59,592 nt of DNA from an uncultured Clostridia bacterium (lineage in GTDB: Bacteria > Bacillota > Clostridia > Lachnospirales > Anaerotignaceae), in contig CALWEX010000087.1 of assembly GCA_944377425.1 (NCBI GenBank), positions 1-59,592 of the forward strand, in the 5' to 3' direction. The notes under the pieces were generated by a model. That model did not search any database. It saw nothing but the letters and a program-made list of their open reading frames with translations, and was not told the DNA's origin. This document shows, in pieces, positions 7,379 to 15,667 of this stretch (within the stretch, counting starts at the first letter, position 1; every line of letters begins with the position of its first letter). The translations under genes and the position numbers were made by a program.

Positions 7379-7410
7379 GCCGTAAAACAGCAATACGGCG
7401 CCGTAAAACA
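7379..7410. repeat. GCCGTAAAAC direct repeats
   Basis: GCCGTAAAACAGC begins at 7379 and GCCGTAAAACACT at about 7400, joined by an ACGGCGCCGT palindrome. The same GCCGTAAAACAGC occurs at about 1988, just after dnaC, at the other side of the element. They may be binding sites of an element replication or regulatory protein. Confidence 0.45.
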
Positions 7411-7460
7411 CTAATTTTGATATGTTTTAACATGAGTACGGTTTAGCCGTAGTCATGGGA

Positions 7461-7599
7461 GTCACTCAAAGTGACGCCCTTTGCGTTATAACGGCTCAAT
7501 TTTTAGCCGTTAAACATTTTCAGAGACTTGCAAACCAATTTTTGACGGCACAATTTTGTGCCGTCAAATTTTTATATGACTCCTCAATTTTGAGTAGTC
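7461..7599 (+). repeat. Array of four hairpins, three with the same CAATTTTK loop
   Basis: Four consecutive stems lie within 140 bases: GTCACT/AGTGAC (7461-7475); AACGGCT/AGCCGTT (7490-7511); TTTGACGGCA/TGCCGTCAAA (7541-7568); GACTCCT/AGTAGTC with one mismatch (7578-7599). The last three have loops CAATTTTT, CAATTTTG and CAATTTTG. The block lies in a 600-base stretch without any credible gene. It could be a replication origin, an RNA, or a protein-binding array; no family is recognised. Confidence 0.6.
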
Positions 7600-7611
7600 C
7601 ACAACACGCGT

Positions 7612-7732
7612 GTTATCGTGTCGGTGACCGTAATCAGACTCCGCTCATCTTCATGGCGTGCGTTATCGTGTCCATAAATTAGCAAAACTGATGAGTACAA
7701 TTCAATCGGAGTCACCGCGCGCGTTATCGTGT
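7612..7732 (+). repeat. Three GTTATCGTGT iterons
   Basis: GTTATCGTGT is repeated exactly at 7612-7621, 7662-7671 and 7723-7732, each preceded by an alternating GC tract (CGCGT, GCGTGC, GCGCGC). A degenerate form (GCGTTATAACGG) lies at about 7484, and GGAGTCAC recurs at 7458 and 7709. Spaced iterons next to hairpins in a phage-like element suggest an origin; this is inference. Confidence 0.55.
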
Positions 7733-7870
7733 TGCTAAACTTTTTTATGTCCTTGTTTTCTTTTTTAAAAAAACGGAAAAACCAACAAAACAGCTATACA
7801 CGTTTTATAAGAATAGAAGTTCTTATTTGTTCTTATTTGTTCTTTTTTGTTCGTATTTTTAACATAACCA

Positions 7871-7879
7871 TGATACAAT
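7871..7879 (+). promoter_or_regulatory. Extended -10 promoter of the sigma-factor gene
   Basis: TGATACAAT (7871-7879) is an extended -10. No good -35 is seen at 17 bases. Upstream lie repeats of TTCTTATTTG (from about 7820) of unknown meaning. Confidence 0.45.
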
Positions 7880-7910
7880 AAAAAGAAAACCTTGTAAGGA
7901 GTTGGCAAGT

Positions 7911-8681
7911 GTGACAAATGAAAGTTTAGCTTTAATGATACAGAGCGGACACCATGAGCTTATAGAAAACCTTTGGCTTCAGACTGAACCTCTAATAAAA
8001 AGAATAGTTCGTAAATGGTATAAGCTACATGAAGATGACTGCCGCAAAACAGGTACAACGCTTGACGATGTTCAGCAAGAGGCTTTTTTTGCACTCTTAG
8101 AAGCTGTATATGCCTACAAAAAAGAAACAGGCTATAAGCTCACAACATATTTAACCTACCACCTAAAAAACACTTTTAATGCTTTAGCGGGCTACCGGAG
8201 CAAAACAACATTAAATCACTGCATAAGCATTGACGCACCATTAACAACAGATGAGGAAGGGAACGCGTTGACAATCGCGGACACGTTACCAGATGAAGCA
8301 GCGACCGAGAAAATAGAAGAAACCGAAAGAGCTATATATAATAAACAGCTTAGCGCAGACCTTAACACAGCTATAGAGGGATTAAACAACACACAGCAAG
8401 AAGTTATTAAACAGATATACTATAAAGGGCTTACAATAGCAGACATAGCACGGGAAAGACAAACAACGCCGTCGAAAGTATCAGTTATTAATAATAAGGC
8501 TTTATTTACTCTATCAAAGAACAAAACCTTACAAGAGAGATACAGGCAGGACATTATAAGCGCTCATGCTTACCGTAGCAGCTTTAGCGCATGGAAGTAT
8601 AGCGGCTACAGCTCAACCGAGAATACAGTTTTAAATTATTTATTAGATAATGCAAGATTTAAGCATAGTTTGTCACTTTAA
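7911..8681 (+). CDS. Phage-type sigma-70-like factor
   Basis: A 256-residue RNA polymerase sigma-like protein. Region 2 is at about 35-90 (LDDVQQEAFFALLEAVYAYK, then TYLTYHLKNTFNAL), an acidic linker follows, and region 4 HTH is at about 165-200 (TIADIARERQTTPSKVSVI). The GTG at 7911 is chosen because AAGGAG (7896-7901) lies 9 bases upstream; a TTG at 7902 would have no spacing. Such factors (beginning TNESLALMIQSG-like) sit at the end of the early region of many Firmicute prophages, just before packaging genes, and are thought to switch on late transcription. Here no late genes follow. Confidence 0.85.
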   Translation: MTNESLALMIQSGHHELIENLWLQTEPLIKRIVRKWYKLHEDDCRKTGTTLDDVQQEAFFALLEAVYAYKKETGYKLTTYLTYHLKNTFNALAGYRSKTTLNHCISIDAPLTTDEEGNALTIADTLPDEAATEKIEETERAIYNKQLSADLNTAIEGLNNTQQEVIKQIYYKGLTIADIARERQTTPSKVSVINNKALFTLSKNKTLQERYRQDIISAHAYRSSFSAWKYSGYSSTENTVLNYLLDNARFKHSLSL

Positions 8682-8873
8682 CACCCCAAAGCGTTAAAAG
8701 GTGGGTAGAGTTGGAAGTCCCACCCACACCCATTACGCAATAGTCCGGAGCTCGAAAAAAATAGACGGGGGATATTTTATTTTTTTAGAGTTGATTTTTT
8801 TAAATAGTGGGACAATAGTGTGACACTTTAAAGAAAAAGCCTTTAAAAATCAAATGTTTTTGACAATAAAAAG
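8682..8873. other. Non-coding right end of the element
   Basis: It contains an imperfect hairpin around GGTGGG...CCCACC (8700-8727), then a GC-rich CCGGAGCTCG followed by A7 and a GGGGG run (8745-8770). Similar-looking sequence is found before terminase genes in prophages and may be a packaging-site remnant (recollection, unproven). The second arm-like motif is at 8805-8825. Confidence 0.4.
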
Positions 8874-8889
8874 TTAAGTAAATGTTAAC
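8874..8889 (+). repeat. Putative right attachment core (attR)
   Basis: Exact second copy of TTAAGTAAATGTTAAC (first copy at 963). It lies 13 bases from the T-tract of the Mrp operon terminator, so the element sits precisely between the end of one host operon and the promoter of the next. Confidence 0.7.
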
Positions 8890-8901
8890 ACTTCATGTAT
8901 A

Positions 8902-8931
8902 TAAAAAATGTCCGCATTAAAAGCGGACACA
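8902..8931 (-). terminator. Terminator of the Mrp operon
   Basis: On the minus strand TGTCCGC pairs with GCGGACA (8909-8915 and 8923-8929), followed by T6. It begins right after the stop of the last antiporter gene. Confidence 0.85.
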
Positions 8932-8936
8932 ATTTT

Positions 8937-11114
8937 TTATATTATAAGGTATATAAGAGCCAATACAACACCTAAGCCAAAAAGCATAAGGGATATTGAA
9001 AGGTTTTCTCGCATTCCTCGTTCTTCACCGTATTTATCAACAGAAAATCGTGAAAAGTACGCATCTTTTCGGAAGTTGCGCTTACCTTCATATGAAATTT
9101 CGTCATAGTTAAAGAATAAATAAAGCACCACCTGAAGCATGTAATCATACATACTTTTAAACAGCCTTATTATAATTACACCAACTATAAGAAGCCAAAG
9201 GAAAATATTTTCTATAAGCCCACTTACAAACTCAACTACTTTTGACATTATAAAATACAATGCCTTGTAAAAGTCCTCAAAAGACGGGTTTAAAACATTT
9301 TCACACACTATTCCGGCAGCTGGTACAGTTTTTGAGCATATAAACTCAAAAGAACAATTCATAACATGGGCACAAGCTCCGCCTATTGACGGCAGAATAC
9401 GCAAAAGAACTGGCCTGTATATTTCTTTTTCAATACTGAGCCACTTCGGCCACAAATCAACATAAGTCTTTTGTCCGTTTTGGCTTTTAGCCATAAGGAA
9501 AACACGTATAAATCCAAAATATACCACAGCGCCTATAGCTACAGATATAACAGCGCCTTTTAAATTAACCCACGCAAAATAATGTACCGCATGTTCCATG
9601 TTATGGCTGTTCATAAAACTCCTTGCCATATCCGCTATATTACCCATTACAGCATTAGGCAGAAGGCCGAAAACGGAAATTAAAACACCACAGCATATTA
9701 AAACAAAAGCTGATGTTTTGGTTAAATACTTATTATCAGGCTTATTATTTTCATGAGGCTTATTTGGGGCTTTTTCAATAAATACAGCTACAAAAAGCTT
9801 TGTCATATAAGCCAATGTAAGACCGCCTGATATAAGGAATATCCATTCTATAACATTAAATAAAACAGCACTTTGGCCTGATTGGTTTAAAAGCGCAATA
9901 TACTCCACTATGCTCTCATGCAAAAGTGTTTTGCTTATATATCCGCCCCAAAGGGGTATACCGCCTATACCTAAAAGGCCCTGCAAAAACACAATTTTTA
10001 AAAGAAGTTTATCTCTTCCCCAGCCGCGGATTTTATTTAAGTCCAATTCATGTATATTCATATACACTGCACCGGCACACAAAAACAGAGTCATTTTAAT
10101 TACAGAATGGTTTACTATATGAAGTATTGTGCCCCCGGCAGCAATAGCGTTATGCTCGCCCAAAAGGCCCTGCATACCTATGCCTACCAGTATAAAGCCT
10201 ATCTGTGAAAGTGACGAGCAGGCAAGAGTACGCTTTAAATTGATTGAAAACAGTGCCAAAAAAGCACCTAAAAACATTGTAATCGTTCCTGTAATTAGTA
10301 TAAAAAGCCCCCACTGCGCATCATACATAAATATTTGAGTACTTAAAACAAGAACACCAAATATACCGGTTTTTGTAAGTACACAGCTTAAAAGCGCACT
10401 GGCAGGCGCTGGAGCAACAGGGTGTGCCTCTGGAAGCCATATATGCAGCGGAAAAGCTCCGGCTTTAGCCGCAAAACCAGTAAGCACCATAAGGCCATAT
10501 ATATAGTACGGCTTTTTATCCTCAATATTAGCCATAAAAACAGATAGCTCATCAAAGCGCATTGTACCTGACGCACGGTACAAAAAGAACATTCCCATTA
10601 ATGTTACAAGTCCGCCTATTACGGCTACTGTTAGATAAGTCATACCGGCTTTTATGGCGTTTTCCGTTTCGTCATGCATTACAAGAACCCATGATGTAAA
10701 CGACATTATCTCAAAAAATATCAGCGTTGTAAAAAAATCAGCTGAAAGGAATACTCCCATTGTAGCGCCTAATGTAGAGAGCATAAAAAAGTAGTATCTG
10801 TTGCGGTTGCGATAATGGGCAAAGTACTCATTTGAAAACAGTGTTGACATAAGCCAAACAAAAGCCGCCAGCACCATAAGTACACTTCTTAAACCGCCGC
10901 TTTCAAAATTTATGCCTAAAGCAAATACACCTTTTATGTCCAACTCAGCTGGGCCGAAAGATGCCGCCAGCACAGCTAAAAACTCAACTGCCGTAACAGC
11001 GCAGGCAAAACGGTTTCTTGCATTTTTATTTTTTCTGCCTATGGCATAGCTTACAAAGGCCGAAAGCATAGGAAAAAAAGCTATAAATGCCAAAAGCATG
11101 CTGTTTTCTTTCAA
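8937..11114 (-). CDS. Mrp/Mbh antiporter large subunit, NuoL/MrpA-like, long form
   Basis: Proton/cation-translocating subunit of an Mrp-type antiporter, 725 residues with about 15-17 membrane segments. The antiporter core (about 100-400) keeps the TM5 glutamate (LIFFEIMSF), the TM7 lysine (GFAAKAGAFPLHIWLPEAH) and the TM8 motif APAPASALL, so it looks active. A C-terminal extension beyond residue 520 ends in a single helix, like NuoL or MrpA, but the MrpA C-terminal domains are missing because they are encoded separately upstream (16964-17218 and the N-terminal half of 16051-16962). Last gene of the operon; 18 bases after the preceding gene. Confidence 0.85.
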   Translation of the reverse strand: MKENSMLLAFIAFFPMLSAFVSYAIGRKNKNARNRFACAVTAVEFLAVLAASFGPAELDIKGVFALGINFESGGLRSVLMVLAAFVWLMSTLFSNEYFAHYRNRNRYYFFMLSTLGATMGVFLSADFFTTLIFFEIMSFTSWVLVMHDETENAIKAGMTYLTVAVIGGLVTLMGMFFLYRASGTMRFDELSVFMANIEDKKPYYIYGLMVLTGFAAKAGAFPLHIWLPEAHPVAPAPASALLSCVLTKTGIFGVLVLSTQIFMYDAQWGLFILITGTITMFLGAFLALFSINLKRTLACSSLSQIGFILVGIGMQGLLGEHNAIAAGGTILHIVNHSVIKMTLFLCAGAVYMNIHELDLNKIRGWGRDKLLLKIVFLQGLLGIGGIPLWGGYISKTLLHESIVEYIALLNQSGQSAVLFNVIEWIFLISGGLTLAYMTKLFVAVFIEKAPNKPHENNKPDNKYLTKTSAFVLICCGVLISVFGLLPNAVMGNIADMARSFMNSHNMEHAVHYFAWVNLKGAVISVAIGAVVYFGFIRVFLMAKSQNGQKTYVDLWPKWLSIEKEIYRPVLLRILPSIGGACAHVMNCSFEFICSKTVPAAGIVCENVLNPSFEDFYKALYFIMSKVVEFVSGLIENIFLWLLIVGVIIIRLFKSMYDYMLQVVLYLFFNYDEISYEGKRNFRKDAYFSRFSVDKYGEERGMRENLSISLMLFGLGVVLALIYLII

Positions 11115-11132
11115 AATAAACCACCTTACCTT

Positions 11133-12608
11133 TTAAATCTTAGAGGCTATTGAGTTAAACATATACAAAAGCGGTGTAGGGAAAAATCCCAGTATTACCG
11201 ATGTTATAGTTAACGAAATAATAGTAACTGTCATAAGCGGTCCTGGGTCTTTTACATTGCTGTCATCCCTTTCGGCTATTGCCTCAGGTTTAGGGAAGTA
11301 TGCCGCTATAAGTATTGTAAATATGTAAAGAGCTGTAAGCAGTGCCGAAATTATAAGTACATAAATGCCGGCATAGGCCAAAGGATTATGCGCCCTTACA
11401 GCCGAAACGGCTATATTCCATTTGCTGTGGAATCCAGCAAACGGCGGCACACCTACAAGGCCAAAACCACAAATTGTAAAGCACCCGAATATAATAGGCA
11501 TTTTCATGCCTATGCCCTCTATTTCTTTTACATACTGCCTTCCAGTCTGCACCAATATAGCACCGGTACAGAAAAAGAGTGTAATTTTAATAACAGCGTG
11601 ATATACCATGTGCAAAAGACCGCTGGAAAGGCCTTCCTGAGTCATAAGTGAAACGCTGAAAAGTATGTATGAAAGATTGCTTATTGTAGAATAGGCAAGA
11701 CGCCGCTTTATATGGCTTGTTTTAAGTGCCATTGTAGAGCCTATAAGTATTGTTATAAGGGCCGTTGCCATAACTACATACTGGGCCCAAGTACCTTTTA
11801 GCAGATAAGTACCGTATGAAAAATACGTAAGCCGTATTATAGCAAAAGCTCCTGCCTTTACTACGGCAACAGCATGAAGCAATGCCGTAACAGGCGTTGG
11901 CGCAACTGACGCCGTAGGCAGCCACATAAAAAGCGGAAATACTGCCGCCTTAACACCAAAACCGAAAAACGTAAGCACATATACAAGGCGAAGTATGTTT
12001 TCATTACCTCTTACAGCAAGGTAATTAAGTGTACCGCCCATATAAAAATCAGTGCTTTCACCATAGCATATAATAATTACAAGACCTATAAAAGCAAGCG
12101 CCGCACCGCTCATCATAAATATTATATACATCTTGCCGGCATGAAAGGCCTTTGCATCCATTTCGTGTATAACAAGAGGCAGAGTTGCCAATGTTAAAAA
12201 CTCATAAAACAGATACATAGTAAACATATTAGCCGCAAAAGCAATACCCATTGTAACGCCAAAAGACATTACAAAGAATGTAAAAAACCTTTGCTCGTCT
12301 TTTTCGTGGCTCATATATTCAAAAGCGTATAAAGTTGTAGCCGGCCATAAAAGCGCAACCATAGTGCCGAACACCTTTGAAAGACCGTCTATTTTAAAAG
12401 CTATTTTTATGTGGTCGGAAAACTGAATTATGTTTATATAAGTATGCTGATAATTCAGTATAGAAAAAATAGACAGTATTGTATTTATAACAACTATAGT
12501 TATTGTAAAATACCGCATTTTTGTTCTGTTTTCAAAGGGCTTAGCAAGTATAAAAAAACAGCTTATAAACGGAAATATAACCGGTAGCAAAGTCAAATAC
12601 GAATTCAT
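11133..12608 (-). CDS. Mrp antiporter subunit, MnhD/NuoN-like (third of four large subunits)
   Basis: A 491-residue polytopic protein with the proton-antiporter module. The key TM5 glutamate is in MYLFYEFLTLATLPLV, the TM7 lysine in GFGVKAAVFPLFMWLPTAS, and a TM8 segment TPVTALLHAVAVVK follows. Its size (about 14 helices) matches MrpD. In standard Mrp operons one MrpA and one MrpD occur; this is one of four related genes in a row here. It follows the 489-residue paralogue with a 37-base gap. Confidence 0.87.
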   Translation of the reverse strand: MNSYLTLLPVIFPFISCFFILAKPFENRTKMRYFTITIVVINTILSIFSILNYQHTYINIIQFSDHIKIAFKIDGLSKVFGTMVALLWPATTLYAFEYMSHEKDEQRFFTFFVMSFGVTMGIAFAANMFTMYLFYEFLTLATLPLVIHEMDAKAFHAGKMYIIFMMSGAALAFIGLVIIICYGESTDFYMGGTLNYLAVRGNENILRLVYVLTFFGFGVKAAVFPLFMWLPTASVAPTPVTALLHAVAVVKAGAFAIIRLTYFSYGTYLLKGTWAQYVVMATALITILIGSTMALKTSHIKRRLAYSTISNLSYILFSVSLMTQEGLSSGLLHMVYHAVIKITLFFCTGAILVQTGRQYVKEIEGIGMKMPIIFGCFTICGFGLVGVPPFAGFHSKWNIAVSAVRAHNPLAYAGIYVLIISALLTALYIFTILIAAYFPKPEAIAERDDSNVKDPGPLMTVTIISLTITSVILGFFPTPLLYMFNSIASKI

Positions 12609-12645
12609 AATCAGTCCCCCGCAGCAAAAGCACTGCCACCATTAA

Positions 12646-14115
12646 TTAAAATATATCTTGGGTAATACTTGAAAAAACATCTATAAGACCAGAAGGCATT
12701 ATACCTACAGCCAAAACACCTGCGGCTAAAACCATTAAAGGCACAAGCATTAAATAATTAGGCTCTTTTTTCTCAAGCTTTGAATAATCAAAATCTTTCC
12801 CTGGGAAAAAACCATCAGCAACAATTGTTAAAAGATAACCTGCTGTAAGCAAAGCCGAAATTATAAGCACAGTTACACCTATAATCGGTATAATGCCATA
12901 CGCCGAGGACTCCAGAGCACCTGTTGCCAAAAACCATTTGCTTATAAATCCACCTGTAGGAGGTATACCCACAAGTGAAAGACTGGCTATTGTAAAGCAA
13001 ATCATAACTACAGGCATTTGCTTGCCTATACCTTTAAGCTCGTTAACATAGGTATGACCTGTTTTATATATAACAGCTCCGGCTGAGAGGAAAAGCGCAT
13101 TTTTAGCTATGGCATGGGCCACAACCTGCAAAAGCGCACCACATAAAGCCTGAGGTGTCATAAGAAATACACCAAAGAGCACATAAGACACTTGGCTTAT
13201 AGACGAATATGCAAGGCGCTTTTTAAGCATTTTTTCTCTATAGGCCAGCATTGAGCCCATAAATATAGTACCTATGGCAAGAACTAAAATTACATTCTGC
13301 ACCCATGTACCTCTTACAAAATCAACACCAAAAAGATAATACGTAGTTCTTATTATGGCAAGAACACCGCATTTTGTAATAATACCAGAAAGCACTGCAC
13401 TGGCAGGCGCTGGTGCTACTGGATGCGCCGTAGGAAGCCAAGCGTGAAGCGGATACATACCAGCTTTACAGCCAAAGCCTATCATCATGCCTAAATACAC
13501 TATTCTTAAAAAGTTTTCGTGCCCTGCTATAACAGCCGGGTCTAAAACACCACCAGCAGTAAAGCTTGTTGTACTGCCATAAATACACAGGAAAAAGAAG
13601 CCTATAAGACCAAGGCCTGCACCAAATATGGAATAACCAAGATATTTAAGTCCAGCAGCTATGGCATCGTGGGTTTCGGTATGCAGTACAAGCGGCACTG
13701 TTGAAAGAGTCATAAACTCATAGAACAAATACATAGTCATAAAGTTTGACGAAAATGAAATACCCATAAGTACGCCTAAAGACGCCATATAAAACATAAA
13801 AAATCGTTCCACATGCTTTTCATGCTTCATATATTCCATTGAAAAAATAGCAGCTAAAAACCAAATAACCGATATAAGGCAGGAATAAAGCCTGCTTAAT
13901 CCGTCATTAGAAAAAGAGATACTTAAAAGACTGCTTATGCGCCAAACCTCTATCTCTTTAAATTGGCCAAAAGCCAGCATAAAAACAACAATAATTTCAA
14001 CTGCCAGCAGCAAAGGCACAATTAACTCTTTCTGACGCTGTTTTTTCAAAAATGGCATAAAAAATGCGCAGATTATAGGGAAAAACACAGGGAAAAGCAA
14101 TAAATAATTACCCAT
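12646..14115 (-). CDS. Mrp antiporter subunit, MnhD/NuoN-like (second of four)
   Basis: A 489-residue membrane protein, the copy most like canonical MrpD/MbhH: TM5 MYLFYEFMTLSTVPLVLH, TM7 FGCKAGMYPLHAWLPTAHP, TM8 APAPASAVLSGIITKCG, all residues of the proton path in place. It closely resembles the 11133-12608 product in the first 150 residues (shared HEKxxERFF and YLFYEF motifs), which suggests tandem duplication of an ancestral mrpD. A GGAGGAT site precedes the ATG. Confidence 0.88.
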   Translation of the reverse strand: MGNYLLLFPVFFPIICAFFMPFLKKQRQKELIVPLLLAVEIIVVFMLAFGQFKEIEVWRISSLLSISFSNDGLSRLYSCLISVIWFLAAIFSMEYMKHEKHVERFFMFYMASLGVLMGISFSSNFMTMYLFYEFMTLSTVPLVLHTETHDAIAAGLKYLGYSIFGAGLGLIGFFFLCIYGSTTSFTAGGVLDPAVIAGHENFLRIVYLGMMIGFGCKAGMYPLHAWLPTAHPVAPAPASAVLSGIITKCGVLAIIRTTYYLFGVDFVRGTWVQNVILVLAIGTIFMGSMLAYREKMLKKRLAYSSISQVSYVLFGVFLMTPQALCGALLQVVAHAIAKNALFLSAGAVIYKTGHTYVNELKGIGKQMPVVMICFTIASLSLVGIPPTGGFISKWFLATGALESSAYGIIPIIGVTVLIISALLTAGYLLTIVADGFFPGKDFDYSKLEKKEPNYLMLVPLMVLAAGVLAVGIMPSGLIDVFSSITQDIF

Positions 14116-14155
14116 CAGATAAATCCTCCAAATTTATAAACATACACACAGCGCA

Positions 14156-15667
14156 TCAGCGCATAAGGGCAACCCCAACCTCAAAAATATCAAATATGCT
14201 CTCATAGCATGTGCCTACAAAAAAGTTAACCGCTATAAAAAGCACCACCGCCGTTATAAATACCGGACGAATATCAGGCTCTATTCTGTAATTTGCGTCT
14301 TTTTCGTTAAGCGGACGCCATATATCCACAACAGGCGGTATAAAATACATGGCATTTAATACCATGCTGATGGCAAGCATTATAAGAGATACAGCCATTT
14401 TAAGCGGCGAGTAAAACGATGCCAAAGCCAAATACAGTTTTGAGGCAAAGCCCGCAAAAAGCGGTATGCCTATAATAGAAAGTGCCCCTATTGTAAAACC
14501 AACAGCAGAAACCGGCGCTTTATGCCCTATACCTCTTAAACAATGGTCTGCTTCACCAGCAAGAGAAATATCCTTCATTCGGCCAGTACATACAAAAAGC
14601 ATAGATTTTGTAACTGCATGAGCCACTATATGCAGCATTGCTGCCGTTGCGCCTATACTTGTGCCAAGACCTAAGCCCATGTATATATAACCTATCTGAG
14701 CAACTGATGAGTAGGCCAACATACGGCGTATACGCCTTTCTTTAAGAGCCATTACAGAGCCGAATATCATTCCGCATACACCTAAAAAGAATATTAAATT
14801 AGTTATTTTTATTTCTCTCAGGTACTCTATTGTAAAAACACAATAGTAAACTTTAATTAAAAAAATTATATAGCTTTTAAGCACTAAACCTGAAAGTATT
14901 CCACTTGAAGACGGCGTTGCCGCATCATAAGCTCCCGGCAGCATAGTATGAAACGGGAAAAGAGCGCTTTTTACAGCTATACCCAGTGTAAATATTCCGG
15001 CTGTTATTGTCATAGGAAACATATATTCCCCAGTATTTGCAAGCTGCATTATACCTGATTTAAGCTGAGGGAACAAAAGCTGACCTGTTAAGGTGTAGAG
15101 AAGTGCTATTGAAAAAAGTATAAGACCTGAGCCCAGTATACTCATTATAAGGTAACGTATTGTAGCCAGTATTCCGCTTCCGGAATCCTTACTCATTATA
15201 ATGGCACAGGAACAAATAGTGTTAATCTCTATAAAAACATAGCCGGTAAATATATCATTTGTATAAATAAGGGCCAGCATTGAGCCAAAAAGCAGGTTAA
15301 GCATTACAAAATACAAATTCTGCTTATTTTCGGCCACATCTTTTTCTATCATGTACTGGCCGCCCAAAACCGTAAGGAACATAACAACTGAAAATACTAC
15401 AGCCAGCACAGCTTCCATAGGCCCGGCCTTAAGCTCGTTACCCCAAGGGGACGGAAAGTGACCCATAAGGAATGTAAATCTTTCCTGATTAAACTCTACA
15501 TGAAATAACAGCAAAAGCGAAAGTATACCTATTAAAACTGTAACCGACTTATGTAAAAGACAGCTTTTTCTGCCGCTGTTTATTAGCGGAGTTATTATTC
15601 CGGCAAACATCGCCAGAAATATACTTATAAAAGGTATATTATGGGCTATGTTATGAGTCAGAATCAT
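14156..15667 (-). CDS. Mrp antiporter subunit, NuoN/MbhH-like (first of four)
   Basis: A 503-residue polytopic protein. Of the four copies it is the most divergent: TM5 is YVFIEINTICSCAIIM and TM7 is GIAVKSALFPFHTMLPGAY, keeping both the glutamate and the lysine but with the usual HPVAPAP replaced by DAATPSSSG. It overlaps mnhC by 17 bases, as mrpD does in most Mrp operons, so by position it is the true mrpD. Function in ion transport is inferred from the family. Confidence 0.85.
   Translation of the reverse strand: MILTHNIAHNIPFISIFLAMFAGIITPLINSGRKSCLLHKSVTVLIGILSLLLLFHVEFNQERFTFLMGHFPSPWGNELKAGPMEAVLAVVFSVVMFLTVLGGQYMIEKDVAENKQNLYFVMLNLLFGSMLALIYTNDIFTGYVFIEINTICSCAIIMSKDSGSGILATIRYLIMSILGSGLILFSIALLYTLTGQLLFPQLKSGIMQLANTGEYMFPMTITAGIFTLGIAVKSALFPFHTMLPGAYDAATPSSSGILSGLVLKSYIIFLIKVYYCVFTIEYLREIKITNLIFFLGVCGMIFGSVMALKERRIRRMLAYSSVAQIGYIYMGLGLGTSIGATAAMLHIVAHAVTKSMLFVCTGRMKDISLAGEADHCLRGIGHKAPVSAVGFTIGALSIIGIPLFAGFASKLYLALASFYSPLKMAVSLIMLAISMVLNAMYFIPPVVDIWRPLNEKDANYRIEPDIRPVFITAVVLFIAVNFFVGTCYESIFDIFEVGVALMR

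Noticed and set aside
7461..7599. Retron msr-msd region
   Set aside because: No reverse transcriptase gene is present nearby.
7455..7682. A 75-codon frame in the hairpin/iteron block
   Set aside because: No RBS, odd composition and it runs through the inverted repeats; taken as chance.
7612..7732. CRISPR array
   Set aside because: Repeats are only 10 bases, three copies, unequal spacing; no cas genes in the window.
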